Positions 27,425 through 36,248 of a stretch of DNA of 64,000 nt are shown here, in pieces (position 1 is the stretch's first letter; the number at the start of each line of letters is the position of its first letter). A model generated the notes under the pieces. It had not been told where the DNA came from. It did no database searches and worked only from the letters and a program-made list of their open reading frames with translations. Source of the stretch: Leifsonia sp. 1010. GTDB taxonomy: Bacteria > Actinomycetota > Actinomycetes > Actinomycetales > Microbacteriaceae. Location of the stretch: assembly GCF_031455295.1 (NCBI RefSeq), contig NZ_JAVDSL010000001.1, positions 1,860,001 through 1,924,000 of the forward strand. Reading direction: 5' to 3'. A program made the position numbers and the translations under genes.

Positions 27425-29422
27425 ATGAAGCGAGTCCTCTCCATCCTCGGGACGCTGCTGCTCGCCGTCGCCGTGCTCGTTCCGGTGACCCAGCTGCTGC
27501 CGGCTCCGTCGGCAGAGGCGGCGAGCGGAAGCGACTTCCAGCCGGGCTACATCATCAGCGACGAGAACTTCTACGATCCGGCCGCGATGACGACCGCCGA
27601 GATCCAGTCGTTCCTCAACTCGCGCGTGCCGAGCTGCCAGTCGGGGTACACCTGTCTGAAGAGCTTCACACAGAGCACCTACAGCCGGGGCGCGGACCCG
27701 ATGTGCCGCGCGTACAGCGGGGCGTCGAACGAGTCGGCCGCTCAGATCATCTTCAAGGTCCAGCAGGCGTGCAGCATCAGCGCCAAGGCGATCCTGGTCA
27801 CGCTCGAGAAGGAGCAGGGGCTCGTCTCCTCGACCGCCCCGACCGCATCCCGCTACCAGATCGCGATGGGCTACGCCTGCCCCGACACCGCACCGTGCGA
27901 CTCGGAGTACTTCGGCTTCTACAACCAGGTCTACAAGGCGGCGTGGCAGTTCAAGCGCTACGGCAACCCGGCGGGCACCAGCAACTTCTTCACCTGGATC
28001 CCGGTCGGCGGCGTCGCGAACATCCAGTACAGCCCGAACGCGGCCTGCGGCACCAAGGCGGTGCAGATCCAGAACGCCGCCACCGCGGCGCTCTACTACT
28101 ACACGCCGTACACGCCCAATCCGGCGGCCCTCGCCAATCTCTACGGCACGGGCGACGGATGCTCGGCGTACGGAAACCGCAACTTCTTCCGCATGTACAC
28201 CGACTGGTTCGGCTCGACCACCGCGCCGCACTACGGCTCGTTCGACAGCGCAGCGGGCGCCTACAAAGGCATCCAGATCAGCGGGTGGTCCTACGACCCG
28301 AGCACGGCGGCGTCGTCGTACATCTGGGTGAACGTGGACGGCCAGGGCGGCCCGTACAAGGCAGACAAGCCACTGAGCTGGTTCAACAACATGTTCCCGA
28401 ACTACGGGGCGAATCACGGATTCTCGGAGCTGATTCCCGCGTCGCCGGGCGATCACCAGGTCTGCGTCTACAACGTCCGCGGCTCCAACAACTCGCTTCT
28501 CGGGTGCAAGTACGTGACCGTCCCGTATGGTTCGGGGAGCCTCGACACTGCGGCGGGCACCTGGGGTGGCGTCCGCCTGACGGGCTGGGCTGTCGACTTC
28601 GCGACGACGGCGCCCGCCTACATCTGGGTCAACGTCGACGGTCAGGGCGGTCCGTACAAGGCGGGCAACCCGACCAGCTGGCTGAACAACTACTACCCGG
28701 GCTCGGGCGTCAGTCACGGCTTCGACGTCACCGTCCCCGCCTCACCAGGGGCGCACAAGATCGACGTCTACGGCGTCTACGGAACCCAGAACGTCCTGAT
28801 CAAGAGTGTGACCCTCGCGGTGCCGCGCGGGACGGGATCGTTCGACTCGGTGACGGCTGTGCCGGGCGGAGTGCAGATCGCGGGCTGGTCGGCGGACTAC
28901 ACCTCGCCGGCGCAGTCCTACGTCTGGGTGAACGTCGACGGCGCCGGCGGCGCCTACAAGACCAACAAGGCGCTGAGCTGGCTGCCCAACCTCCTCCCCG
29001 GCATCGGACAGGGCAACGGGTTCGACCTGTTCATCCCGGCGGTGAAGGGGACGCACCAGATCTGCGTCTACGGCGTCGGCGGCACCACCCTGCTGAGCTG
29101 CAAGAACGTCACCGTGACCCAGTCGGATGCGGCGGCGCTCGACGGCGTCGAAGCGGTCGCCGGCGGTATCCGGGTCCACGGCTGGGCGGTCGACCTCACC
29201 CAGCGGAGCGCTTCGTCGTACGTCTGGATCAACGTCAATGGCGTGGGCGGACCGGCCAAGGCCAACCTGCCGGTCAGCTGGTTCAACGGCCTCTATCCCG
29301 GGGCCGGGATCTACCACGGCTATGACGTGACCCTTCCGCGGCCTCCGGGCACCTACTCGGTCTGCGTGCAGACGAGCACCGGATACACACAACTCGGCTG
29401 CCGCTCCGTGACCGTGCGCTGA
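27425..29422 (+). CDS. Secreted lysozyme-like/hemagglutinin protein with four 100-residue repeats
   Basis: 665 residues. A Sec signal peptide ends near residue 33 (SAEAASG). Residues 38-265 form a Cys-containing domain often annotated as hemagglutinin; ILVTLEKEQGLVSS (E128, E130) recalls the catalytic helix of lysozyme-like enzymes, but activity is unproven. Four repeats follow at about 271-370, 371-470, 471-569 and 570-665. Each has GW near the start, W(V/I)NV(D/N)G at 301, 401, 501 and 601, and an HGF-like element 30 residues later. There is no sortase motif or C-terminal membrane anchor. The start is the ATG directly before the Lys-Arg of the signal peptide; the leader upstream is GC-rich. 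It sits amid glycan genes and may bind or trim the wall polysaccharide. Confidence 0.82.
   Translation: MKRVLSILGTLLLAVAVLVPVTQLLPAPSAEAASGSDFQPGYIISDENFYDPAAMTTAEIQSFLNSRVPSCQSGYTCLKSFTQSTYSRGADPMCRAYSGASNESAAQIIFKVQQACSISAKAILVTLEKEQGLVSSTAPTASRYQIAMGYACPDTAPCDSEYFGFYNQVYKAAWQFKRYGNPAGTSNFFTWIPVGGVANIQYSPNAACGTKAVQIQNAATAALYYYTPYTPNPAALANLYGTGDGCSAYGNRNFFRMYTDWFGSTTAPHYGSFDSAAGAYKGIQISGWSYDPSTAASSYIWVNVDGQGGPYKADKPLSWFNNMFPNYGANHGFSELIPASPGDHQVCVYNVRGSNNSLLGCKYVTVPYGSGSLDTAAGTWGGVRLTGWAVDFATTAPAYIWVNVDGQGGPYKAGNPTSWLNNYYPGSGVSHGFDVTVPASPGAHKIDVYGVYGTQNVLIKSVTLAVPRGTGSFDSVTAVPGGVQIAGWSADYTSPAQSYVWVNVDGAGGAYKTNKALSWLPNLLPGIGQGNGFDLFIPAVKGTHQICVYGVGGTTLLSCKNVTVTQSDAAALDGVEAVAGGIRVHGWAVDLTQRSASSYVWINVNGVGGPAKANLPVSWFNGLYPGAGIYHGYDVTLPRPPGTYSVCVQTSTGYTQLGCRSVTVR
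28235..29422 (+). repeat. Four in-frame tandem repeats of about 300 bases
   Basis: The units begin near 28235, 28535, 28835 and 29130. The core W-V-N-V-D-G codons recur at exactly 300-base spacing. Units 1 and 2 are the most alike, including YIWVNVDGQGGPYKA in both; unit 4 is the most divergent. Confidence 0.85.
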
Positions 29423-29458
29423 CGGTCGCGGCGCAGCCGTCGCCGGGGGGCCGATTGC

Positions 29459-29464
29459 TAAGAT
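29459..29464 (+). promoter_or_regulatory. -10 box before the GT2-GT4 gene
   Basis: TAAGAT lies 30 bases before the ATG at 29495, and AGGAAGG precedes that ATG by five bases. This suggests a conventional leadered transcript starting near 29471. Confidence 0.5.
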
Positions 29465-29494
29465 CGGTTTCCGCAAGCGAACAGGAAGGCCTCT

Positions 29495-31972
29495 ATGCCG
29501 AACCTCCGTCCCGGCGTCGTCTCCGTCGTTCTCGTGAACTTCCGCGGGACCGACGACACCCTCCAGGCGATCCGTCATCTGCGTGAGCAGGACTGGCCCG
29601 CCGAGCGTCTCGAGATCGTCGTCGTCGAGAACGGTTCGGGGGACGACAGCGCCGAGCGGCTGCGCGCGATCGAGGGGATCACGCTGATCGTCTCGAAGAA
29701 GAACCTCGGGTTCGCCGGCGGCTGCAACCTCGGTGTGCGGTCGTCCTCCGGCGACATCGTCGCCTTCCTGAACAACGACGCCCGTCCGGATGCGCGGTGG
29801 ATCGCGGCCGCCGTCGAGCGCTTCGGCGAGAGCAGCGCGATCGGTGCGGTCGCCAGCAAGGTGCTCGACTGGGACGGCGAGCTGGTCGACTACATCGGCT
29901 CGGCGCTGACCTGGTTCGGTCAGGGCTACAAGCCGCTCACCGCCCAGCCCGTCCCCTCCAGCGCCGACGAGCCGGCCGACGTGCTGTTCGGCACCGGGTC
30001 GGCGATGTTCGTCCGCCGCGACGTCTACGACGCACTGGGCGGTTTCGACGAGCGCTACTTCATGTTCTTCGAGGACGTCGACCTCGGCTGGCGTCTCAAC
30101 CTCCGCGGCTGGCGCTACGTCTACGAGCCGCGTTCGCTGGCGTACCACAAGCACCACGCCTCGATGAGCAAGTTCGGGGCGTTCAAAGAGACCTACCTGC
30201 TGGAGCGCAACGCGCTGTACACGCAGTACAAGAACCTCGGGGATGAGGCGCTCGCCGACGCGCTGCCGGCCACCCTCGCGCTCGCCGTCCGACGCGCGGT
30301 GGCCAAGGGCGACCTCGACTCCGCCTCCTTCGACCTCCGCAAGGGCGGCGACGACGCGCCGACGCAAGAGGTGTCGCGCGAGACCCTGGCCGGTGTCTTC
30401 GCCATCGACCAGTTCGTCGAGAACCTGCCGTCGCTGGCCGAGTCGCGGCGCGAGATCCAGGCATCCCGGGTCGTCTCGGACGCGCGGCTGTGGTCGCTGT
30501 TCGGCCAGACGGATGCGCCCTCGTTCCAGAACGATCACTATCTCGAGGGCTACGACAAGCTGGCGACCGCGTTCGCCGTCACCGAGCCGCCCCAGGTGAC
30601 CCGCGTGCTCATCATCACCGGCGACCCCATCGGCGAGAAGATGGCCGGCCCCGCCATCCGCGCCTGGCACATGGCCGAGGCGCTCTCCGCCGACAACGAG
30701 GTCACCCTCGTCTCGCTCGCGGGCGTCGAGCCGGTCTCCGCGCCGTTCCGCGTCGCGCATGTCCGGCCCGGAGACGACCGTGCGATGAAGCCGTTCGAGC
30801 GCGAGGCCGACGTCATCGTCTTCCAGGGCCTGGCGATGGCGCTGTTCGACAGCATCCGCACCACCGACAAGATCATCGTCGCCGACATCTACGACCCGAT
30901 GCACCTCGAGCAGCTGGAGCAGGGCCGCGAGCTCGGAGCCGCTCAATGGAAGAAGCAGGTCGGCGACGCGACGGACGTCCTCAACGAGCAGCTGGAGCGC
31001 GGCGACTTCTTCCTGTGCGCGTCGGAGCGCCAGCGTCACTTCTACCTCGGTCAGCTGGCGGCCCTCGGCCGCGTGAACCCGTCGGTGTACGAGACCGACC
31101 CGGACCTCGAGCGGCTGATCGACGTCGTACCGTTCGGGCTCTCCAGCACCCCGCCGCGGCACGAGCGCGAGGTGCTCAAGGGCGTCCGGCCGGGCATCGG
31201 CGTCGAGGACAAGGTGCTGCTGTGGAGCGGCGGGCTCTACAACTGGTTCGACCCGACATCCCTCATCCGGGCCGTCGCCGCGCTGAACGAGACGCACCCC
31301 GACGTCCGGCTGTTCTTCCAGGGCACCAAGCACCCGCATCCCGGTGTCCCGGAGATGGGCATCGTCGCGGAGTCGCGGGCGCTCGCCCGCGAACTCGGCG
31401 TGCTCGACAGTGCTGTGTTCTTCAACGACTCGTGGGTCGACTACGCCGACCGGCAGAACTACCTCACCGAGGCGGATGCGGGCGTCAGCACGCACTTCGC
31501 CCACATCGAGACCACCTTCTCGTTCCGGACCCGCATCCTCGACTACCTGTGGGCCGAGCTGCCCATGGTGGTCACCGAGGGCGACCACTTCGCCGATCTG
31601 GTGCGCGAGGAGAAGCTCGGCATCGTGGTCCCGTCCGGCGATGTCGCCGCCCTGCGCGACGCGCTGGAGAAGATCCTCTACGACGAGGCGTTCGTGAAGG
31701 CCGCGAAGCGCAACATCCGTCGCGTGCGCGAGCGGTACTTCTGGGAGAACGTCCTGCGCCCGCTCACCGCGTTCGTCGCCGACGCCCGGCACGCGCCGGA
31801 CCTCGTCGAGAGCGGCGCCGTGCGGTCGTCGCGTCCGGTCGCCGGGCGGGCCGTGCGCCGCAAGAAGCACGGCATCCGCCATGACGTCGGGCTGTTCTTC
31901 CACTACCTGAGCAACGGCGGCCCGAAGGTCGTCGCCAAGAAGATCACCAGCCGGGTCAAGCGGTCGCTGTGA
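29495..31972 (+). CDS. GT2-GT4 fusion glycosyltransferase
   Basis: 825 residues. The N-terminal domain (about 8-250) is a GT2 enzyme: VVLVNFRGTDDTL, VVVENGSGDDS, KNLGFAGGCNLGV, FLNNDARPD and GGFDERYFMFFEDVDLGWRL. After a linker, residues of about 365-790 are a GT4 enzyme: GEKMAGPAIRAWHMAEALS, IVADIYDPMHLEQLEQGREL, WFDPTSLIRAVAAL and FRTRILDYLWAELPMVVTEGD. The second half is clearly paralogous to the 457-residue enzyme at 18433-19806. A basic tail ends the protein. Such fusions can add two sugars in sequence. The GTGA overlap couples it to the next GT2 gene. Confidence 0.88.
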   Translation: MPNLRPGVVSVVLVNFRGTDDTLQAIRHLREQDWPAERLEIVVVENGSGDDSAERLRAIEGITLIVSKKNLGFAGGCNLGVRSSSGDIVAFLNNDARPDARWIAAAVERFGESSAIGAVASKVLDWDGELVDYIGSALTWFGQGYKPLTAQPVPSSADEPADVLFGTGSAMFVRRDVYDALGGFDERYFMFFEDVDLGWRLNLRGWRYVYEPRSLAYHKHHASMSKFGAFKETYLLERNALYTQYKNLGDEALADALPATLALAVRRAVAKGDLDSASFDLRKGGDDAPTQEVSRETLAGVFAIDQFVENLPSLAESRREIQASRVVSDARLWSLFGQTDAPSFQNDHYLEGYDKLATAFAVTEPPQVTRVLIITGDPIGEKMAGPAIRAWHMAEALSADNEVTLVSLAGVEPVSAPFRVAHVRPGDDRAMKPFEREADVIVFQGLAMALFDSIRTTDKIIVADIYDPMHLEQLEQGRELGAAQWKKQVGDATDVLNEQLERGDFFLCASERQRHFYLGQLAALGRVNPSVYETDPDLERLIDVVPFGLSSTPPRHEREVLKGVRPGIGVEDKVLLWSGGLYNWFDPTSLIRAVAALNETHPDVRLFFQGTKHPHPGVPEMGIVAESRALARELGVLDSAVFFNDSWVDYADRQNYLTEADAGVSTHFAHIETTFSFRTRILDYLWAELPMVVTEGDHFADLVREEKLGIVVPSGDVAALRDALEKILYDEAFVKAAKRNIRRVRERYFWENVLRPLTAFVADARHAPDLVESGAVRSSRPVAGRAVRRKKHGIRHDVGLFFHYLSNGGPKVVAKKITSRVKRSL

Positions 31973-32943
31973 CCCGTCCGTCGGTCTCGGTCGCGCTGTG
32001 CACGTACAACGGCGCGGCCTTCCTCGACACCCAGCTGCGGTCCATCCGGGCTCAGACGCGGCCGCCTGCGGAGATCGTGGTCTCCGACGACGGCTCGGCC
32101 GACACGACGGTGGCGGTCGCGGAGACCGCGCTCGCCGGGTTCGCCGACGCCCGCATCCTCCGCAACGAGGTCGCTCTGGGGGTGGTCCGCAACTTCGAGC
32201 AGGCGGTCACGGCCACCCACGGAGACCTGATCGCACTCAGCGACCAGGACGACGTGTGGATGCCGGACAAGCTCGAGCGGATGGCCGCGCGCTTCGCCGA
32301 CGATCCGTCGCTCCTGTTCCTCCACACCGACGCGCGGCTGATCGACGGCGTCGGACGGCCGGCGGGGGCGACCCTGTTCCAGTCGCTCGAGGTGTCGCGC
32401 GCCGACCGCGACAGCATCCACGCCGGTGACGCCTTCCGGGTCTACCTGCGCCGCAACCTGGCGACAGGCGCGACGGTCGTCTTCCGCCGGTCCCTCCTGG
32501 AGGCCGCCCTGCCGTTCCCGGACGAGTGGGTGCACGACGAATGGCTGGCGATCATCGCGGCGGCTCTCTCGGGCGCCGACGTGCTCGAGGACCCGCTGAC
32601 CGACTACCGTCGCCACGGCTCGAACCAGATCGGGGTCGCCGACCCGACGCTCCGGGGCAAGGCGGCGCGGGTCCTGCAGGCTCGCGGCGACCGCAACCGC
32701 GGGCTGGCGCGACGGGCCGACCTGCTGGTCGCCCGTCTCGAAGCACTGGGGGAGCGCATCCCCACCTCGTCGATGGCGCTGGCCAGGCGGAAGCGGGAGT
32801 TCGAGACCGCACGCGCCGCCATGCCGCCCGCGCGGATCCTCCGGGTAGCGGCCGTAGCTCGGCTGGCCGCGCGCGGCGACTACGCGCGCTTCGCCAGCAG
32901 GGGCAACGCGGACATCGTCCGCGACCTGCTGCAGCCGGCCTGA
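31969..32943 (+). CDS. Glycosyltransferase family 2
   Basis: 324 residues, GTG start overlapping the stop of the fusion gene. The motifs VALCTYNGAAFLDTQLRSI, VVSDDGSADTT, ALSDQDDVWMPDKLE, the EWVHDEWLAI region and YRRHGSNQIG are typical of GT2 enzymes in rhamnose-containing O-antigen and rhamnan loci. The Asp-rich DQDD element should bind the metal and sugar nucleotide. The C-terminal 90 residues are helical and basic, likely membrane-associated. The donor is not known; dTDP-rhamnose is a reasonable guess from the locus. Confidence 0.87.
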   Translation: MTRPSVSVALCTYNGAAFLDTQLRSIRAQTRPPAEIVVSDDGSADTTVAVAETALAGFADARILRNEVALGVVRNFEQAVTATHGDLIALSDQDDVWMPDKLERMAARFADDPSLLFLHTDARLIDGVGRPAGATLFQSLEVSRADRDSIHAGDAFRVYLRRNLATGATVVFRRSLLEAALPFPDEWVHDEWLAIIAAALSGADVLEDPLTDYRRHGSNQIGVADPTLRGKAARVLQARGDRNRGLARRADLLVARLEALGERIPTSSMALARRKREFETARAAMPPARILRVAAVARLAARGDYARFASRGNADIVRDLLQPA

Positions 32944-32966
32944 CCGAGCGCTGCGCTCCGAGTCAG
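32940..32966. terminator. Bidirectional hairpin between convergent genes
   Basis: Outer arms CTGAC/GTCAG (32940-32944, 32962-32966) enclose an inner GAGCG/CGCTC stem. It overlaps the stop of the leftward gene and just follows the rightward one. No T run, so termination strength is uncertain. Confidence 0.4.
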
Positions 32967-34501
32967 CGGGACTCGACCGCTCCTGCTTCCGTCGGCGTGG
33001 ATTCCGGCGAGGCGTCCACCGGGTCCGCGAACATGCGCGGCAACGCACGCCACAACGCGACCGTCGCTGGGATCAGGACAGCCGCCATGATGACGACCAG
33101 CCCGATCGTCCCGCCGGGCGGCAGCCAACTCGGCCGGAACAGCGCGTGGAGCCAATTCGAGTCGACGACGGCGTAGCGACGAACCACGGCGGCAAGGGCG
33201 ACGAACTGGCCGACGGACACCAGAACCAGGATCGCCCGGAGGACACTCACCGTTCGGCGCGGCCCACCGAGCCGCGCGGTGTCGAGCGCCAGTCCGCCGG
33301 TGATCGCGAGCATCAGGAGGACAGCGAGGACGTACCGGCCCTGCCAGACATCGCCGACCTGTCGCCAGAGGGCGACCTGTGTCACAACCGGGATGACCAC
33401 CATCGCGCCCACGAGCCCCAGCGTCACCCACCTCTCGCGGCCGCGGCCGAGCACGACGGGGAGCAGGCAGAGCGCGAAGATGAGGCAGGTCCACAACGCC
33501 GGCACGAATTGCGGCATCCCGTAGTCGACGGCGCCCTGGCCGGCCATCTGCTGCCAGTACCGCACCGTCTCCTCGAGCATGTTCTGCGCGACGATCAGCC
33601 TGTTCCCGGCCACGGGTGCCCCTGCCCCGGGGCGTACGGCGTTCTCCGGCCGTGTGAACCAGAGCAACGCGCCGACGCAGATCACCGCGAGAAGAACGGC
33701 CACGATCCACGTCGACCTGCGGCGGAGGAGCTCACGCCAGTCGCTCCTGTTCATCACCGCGATGACCGCCGCGGCGGCGAGCACGACCCACAGCAGTGCC
33801 AGGCTGCGGCCGCCGGTCACGAACAGGGTCGAGATCACCGCGCTGGCTCCCGCGAGGCCCAGCAGCCATCCCGTGGGCCTGAGCCGTGCGAGCACGAACA
33901 ACGACACGAGGAGAGCGCCCGCCGAGGCGACCTCCATGCCATTCGGATTGACCGAACCGCCGAGGAAGAGGACCTCGGGATTGATCACGGCGAGGCCGAG
34001 CAGCCATGCCCAGCGGCGGCCGGGGAACGCCGCGAGCAAGGCAGCCGTGACGGCGAAGGTCAGCGCCGTCAGCGCGGCGGAGAGGATGCGCATCCCATAG
34101 ATGGCGGGCAGACCCTCGGACACCAAGGTGGGCAAGCCGACGGCCAGGTAGTAGATCGGGCTGTTCGTGTCGGCGGTGCTCCACAGGCTGCGCGTCTCGT
34201 CTCCGCCGGCGGGATCGCTCGTGCATGCCGGAGTGCGGTCCATACGGCCGGCGTAGCACGAGAGCACTCCCGTGTTCTGCGCACCGGGGATCTTCAGGTA
34301 GGCGGGAACCTGGAAGTTCGAGTCCGTTCCGACGATCTCGCCGCGCACCGCCGCGGCCGCCCGGATGGAGTGCGACGCCTCGTCCGGAACGGCGTACAAC
34401 GGGGTGGCCAGCGCCCACACGGTCATCAGCCCGAAGAGGACCACGAAGACGGCGGAGAAGAGGCGCCACGGGAAGCGGGCGAGGGCGGCTACGGGGCTCA
34501 T
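32963..34501 (-). CDS. DUF2142 membrane protein (copy 1)
   Basis: 512 residues with about eleven membrane helices. The first extracytoplasmic loop carries VPDEASHSIRAAAAV, the DE motif position shared with the two neighbours; GGSVNPNGMEVAS, DVWQGRYVLAVL and LPPGG also match. DUF2142 proteins look like GT-C glycosyltransferases that use polyprenyl-phosphate sugars, but this is an inference from topology and the acidic loop. The ATG at 34501 is chosen; a TAGAAT -10 box (34551-34546) lies inside the longer open frame and rules against a start at 34555. Confidence 0.83.
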   Translation of the reverse strand: MSPVAALARFPWRLFSAVFVVLFGLMTVWALATPLYAVPDEASHSIRAAAAVRGEIVGTDSNFQVPAYLKIPGAQNTGVLSCYAGRMDRTPACTSDPAGGDETRSLWSTADTNSPIYYLAVGLPTLVSEGLPAIYGMRILSAALTALTFAVTAALLAAFPGRRWAWLLGLAVINPEVLFLGGSVNPNGMEVASAGALLVSLFVLARLRPTGWLLGLAGASAVISTLFVTGGRSLALLWVVLAAAAVIAVMNRSDWRELLRRRSTWIVAVLLAVICVGALLWFTRPENAVRPGAGAPVAGNRLIVAQNMLEETVRYWQQMAGQGAVDYGMPQFVPALWTCLIFALCLLPVVLGRGRERWVTLGLVGAMVVIPVVTQVALWRQVGDVWQGRYVLAVLLMLAITGGLALDTARLGGPRRTVSVLRAILVLVSVGQFVALAAVVRRYAVVDSNWLHALFRPSWLPPGGTIGLVVIMAAVLIPATVALWRALPRMFADPVDASPESTPTEAGAVESR

Positions 34502-34545
34502 GATGGAGAACTTTCGGTCGCCCCGTTGTCGGTTGGGGACGCACC

Positions 34546-34551
34546 ATTCTA
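34546..34551 (-). promoter_or_regulatory. -10 box of DUF2142 copy 1
   Basis: TAGAAT on the minus strand, 44 bases before the start at 34501. A small stem (TCAGG/CCTGA at 34556-34560 and 34572-34576) lies between it and the stop of the upstream DUF2142 gene and may act as a terminator for that gene. Confidence 0.45.
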
Positions 34552-34577
34552 CCAATCAGGCCGACGATCGTCCTGAC

Positions 34578-36122
34578 TTACGACACCCCGGAGGCCGTGG
34601 TGACGAGGGCAGGCGGGCGTGTCACCGACCGTGCCAGAAGGATGACCCCGGCGACGGTCCCGATGGCGAACACGACCGTCACGGGCAGCCATCCGCCCGG
34701 CGGTTGCCAGTGCGGTGAACGGACCAGGTCGAGCCATGTGGTGTTCCAGGACAGGCCGATCACGTAGCGGCGGAGCACCCAGATGAACGCTGCCAGCTGC
34801 CCGATCGCCACCGCACTGAGGGAGATCCACACGACCCGACGGCCGACACCCGACATCGATGCACCCGGAAGGCCGTCGTCCAGGCTCCTGCCCGCGACCA
34901 TCACCAACAGGACGGCGAGAGCCAGTGTGTACCGGCCCTGCCAGATGTATCCAGCGTCGTGGACGACGGCGGCCTGCGAGAACGGTGGAACCAGGACGAG
35001 CACGAGGGCGATCATCCCGAGCGCGAGACCCGTCCGCCGACGTGTCACCGCGGCGCCGAAGAGGAGCGCCGCCCCGCCGACCGCCGCCACGACGGCGACG
35101 GTGAGGGCCGGCGCCGGCGACTCCAGCCACCCGAACTGCCCGATCCACCCGACCATGAACGAGAACGTCTGGTCGAGGGTCGTCGAGAAACCCTGCGACC
35201 AGCTGCTGCCCCCGCCGACCGGCTGGTACGAGGGCGTGAGCGCACGAGGGCGCAGGTAGTAGAGGGCCGCTCCTGCCGCGATGAGCGCGACGAGTACCGC
35301 CGCGGCGACCACCCACCAGACCCGCACCACCGCGCGCAAGGCTCCGGGCGACGCGATCAGCAGAGCGGCGACGAGAGCCACGAGCAGCCAGAGGATGGCG
35401 ATGCTCCTGGTGAAGATCAGAAGGGCCCCGATGACGACGACGGCGCCGACGACGAGCGGGGTGAAGAGTGACGGCGGACGCGAGAACAGCAGCGTCAGCA
35501 GGGCGAAGGAGGCGACGGTGGCGGCGATCTCCAGACCGTTCGGGTTGAGTGTGCCTGACAGGAACAGCGCCATGGGCGTGAGACCGACACCGAGGGCTGC
35601 CGCGGTCCAGCGCCAGCGTGGCAGTGCGCGCACCGCGGCGAACGCCACCCCGAGCAGGACGGCGCACAGGAGGGCGCTGACGAGGCGCATCCCGTACAGG
35701 GCCTTGGACTCGTGCAGGAACAGGCTGGGCCAGCCCGTCAGCACATAGAACACGGGCGTGTTCGCCGTCGCGGACGAGTGCCCGGTCACGATGGGATCCG
35801 CGGCCGGAAGCGGCGCGACGCAGGCGGGGGTCTGTGTGATGACCCGCTTGAAGCAGGCCATCCGGGTCTCAAGCTGGGCGAAGTACTGCGGAACGCGAAG
35901 GTCGATGGTGCCGGGCGCGCTCCGCGAGGCCGGGCCGTCGAGCTGTCCGTGTGCTGCTGCGAATGCCCGCATGGCGTGGGCGGGCTCGTCCGGGCTGCCC
36001 CCTTGCGGAGTCGCGAGCGAGAAGGAGGCCATGAGGACGAAGAGGATGCCGGCGGCGATGCCGAAGACCCGTGCAAGCACTTTCGGCGTGGCCGGCGTCT
36101 CCGGGTTCTCGCTGTCGGTCAC
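34578..36122 (-). CDS. DUF2142 membrane protein (copy 2)
   Basis: 514 residues with about eleven helices. Hallmarks are GSPDEPAHAMRAFAAAHG in the first outer loop, SGTLNPNGLEIAAT, AGYIWQGRYTLALAV and a C-terminal QPPGGWLP. A ribosome site AAGGAG lies seven bases before the start, and a TAATGT -10 box lies at 36215-36210. It is the middle of three consecutive paralogues. The acidic DE pair in the first periplasm-side loop is where GT-C enzymes carry catalytic residues. Confidence 0.83.
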   Translation of the reverse strand: MTDSENPETPATPKVLARVFGIAAGILFVLMASFSLATPQGGSPDEPAHAMRAFAAAHGQLDGPASRSAPGTIDLRVPQYFAQLETRMACFKRVITQTPACVAPLPAADPIVTGHSSATANTPVFYVLTGWPSLFLHESKALYGMRLVSALLCAVLLGVAFAAVRALPRWRWTAAALGVGLTPMALFLSGTLNPNGLEIAATVASFALLTLLFSRPPSLFTPLVVGAVVVIGALLIFTRSIAILWLLVALVAALLIASPGALRAVVRVWWVVAAAVLVALIAAGAALYYLRPRALTPSYQPVGGGSSWSQGFSTTLDQTFSFMVGWIGQFGWLESPAPALTVAVVAAVGGAALLFGAAVTRRRTGLALGMIALVLVLVPPFSQAAVVHDAGYIWQGRYTLALAVLLVMVAGRSLDDGLPGASMSGVGRRVVWISLSAVAIGQLAAFIWVLRRYVIGLSWNTTWLDLVRSPHWQPPGGWLPVTVVFAIGTVAGVILLARSVTRPPALVTTASGVS

Positions 36123-36248
36123 AGGTCTCCTTGGGATGTCGGACTCGGCTGACCCGCCGATGCCAGGTCCGATGGTGCGCGGCGGTGCCCCACCGGAAGG
36201 ACCAAGTGGACATTACCAGTGGGACCCCGCGCGTCCCGTGGACGCTGC

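Noticed and set aside
28742-31903. A leftward open frame of 1053 codons opposite the GT2-GT4 gene
   Set aside because: Composition is that of antisense shadow, and the opposite strand carries clear catalytic motifs.
34501-34555. N-terminal extension of DUF2142 copy 1 to 34555
   Set aside because: The extra 18 codons contain the probable -10 box and do not resemble the family start; the ATG at 34501 fits better.
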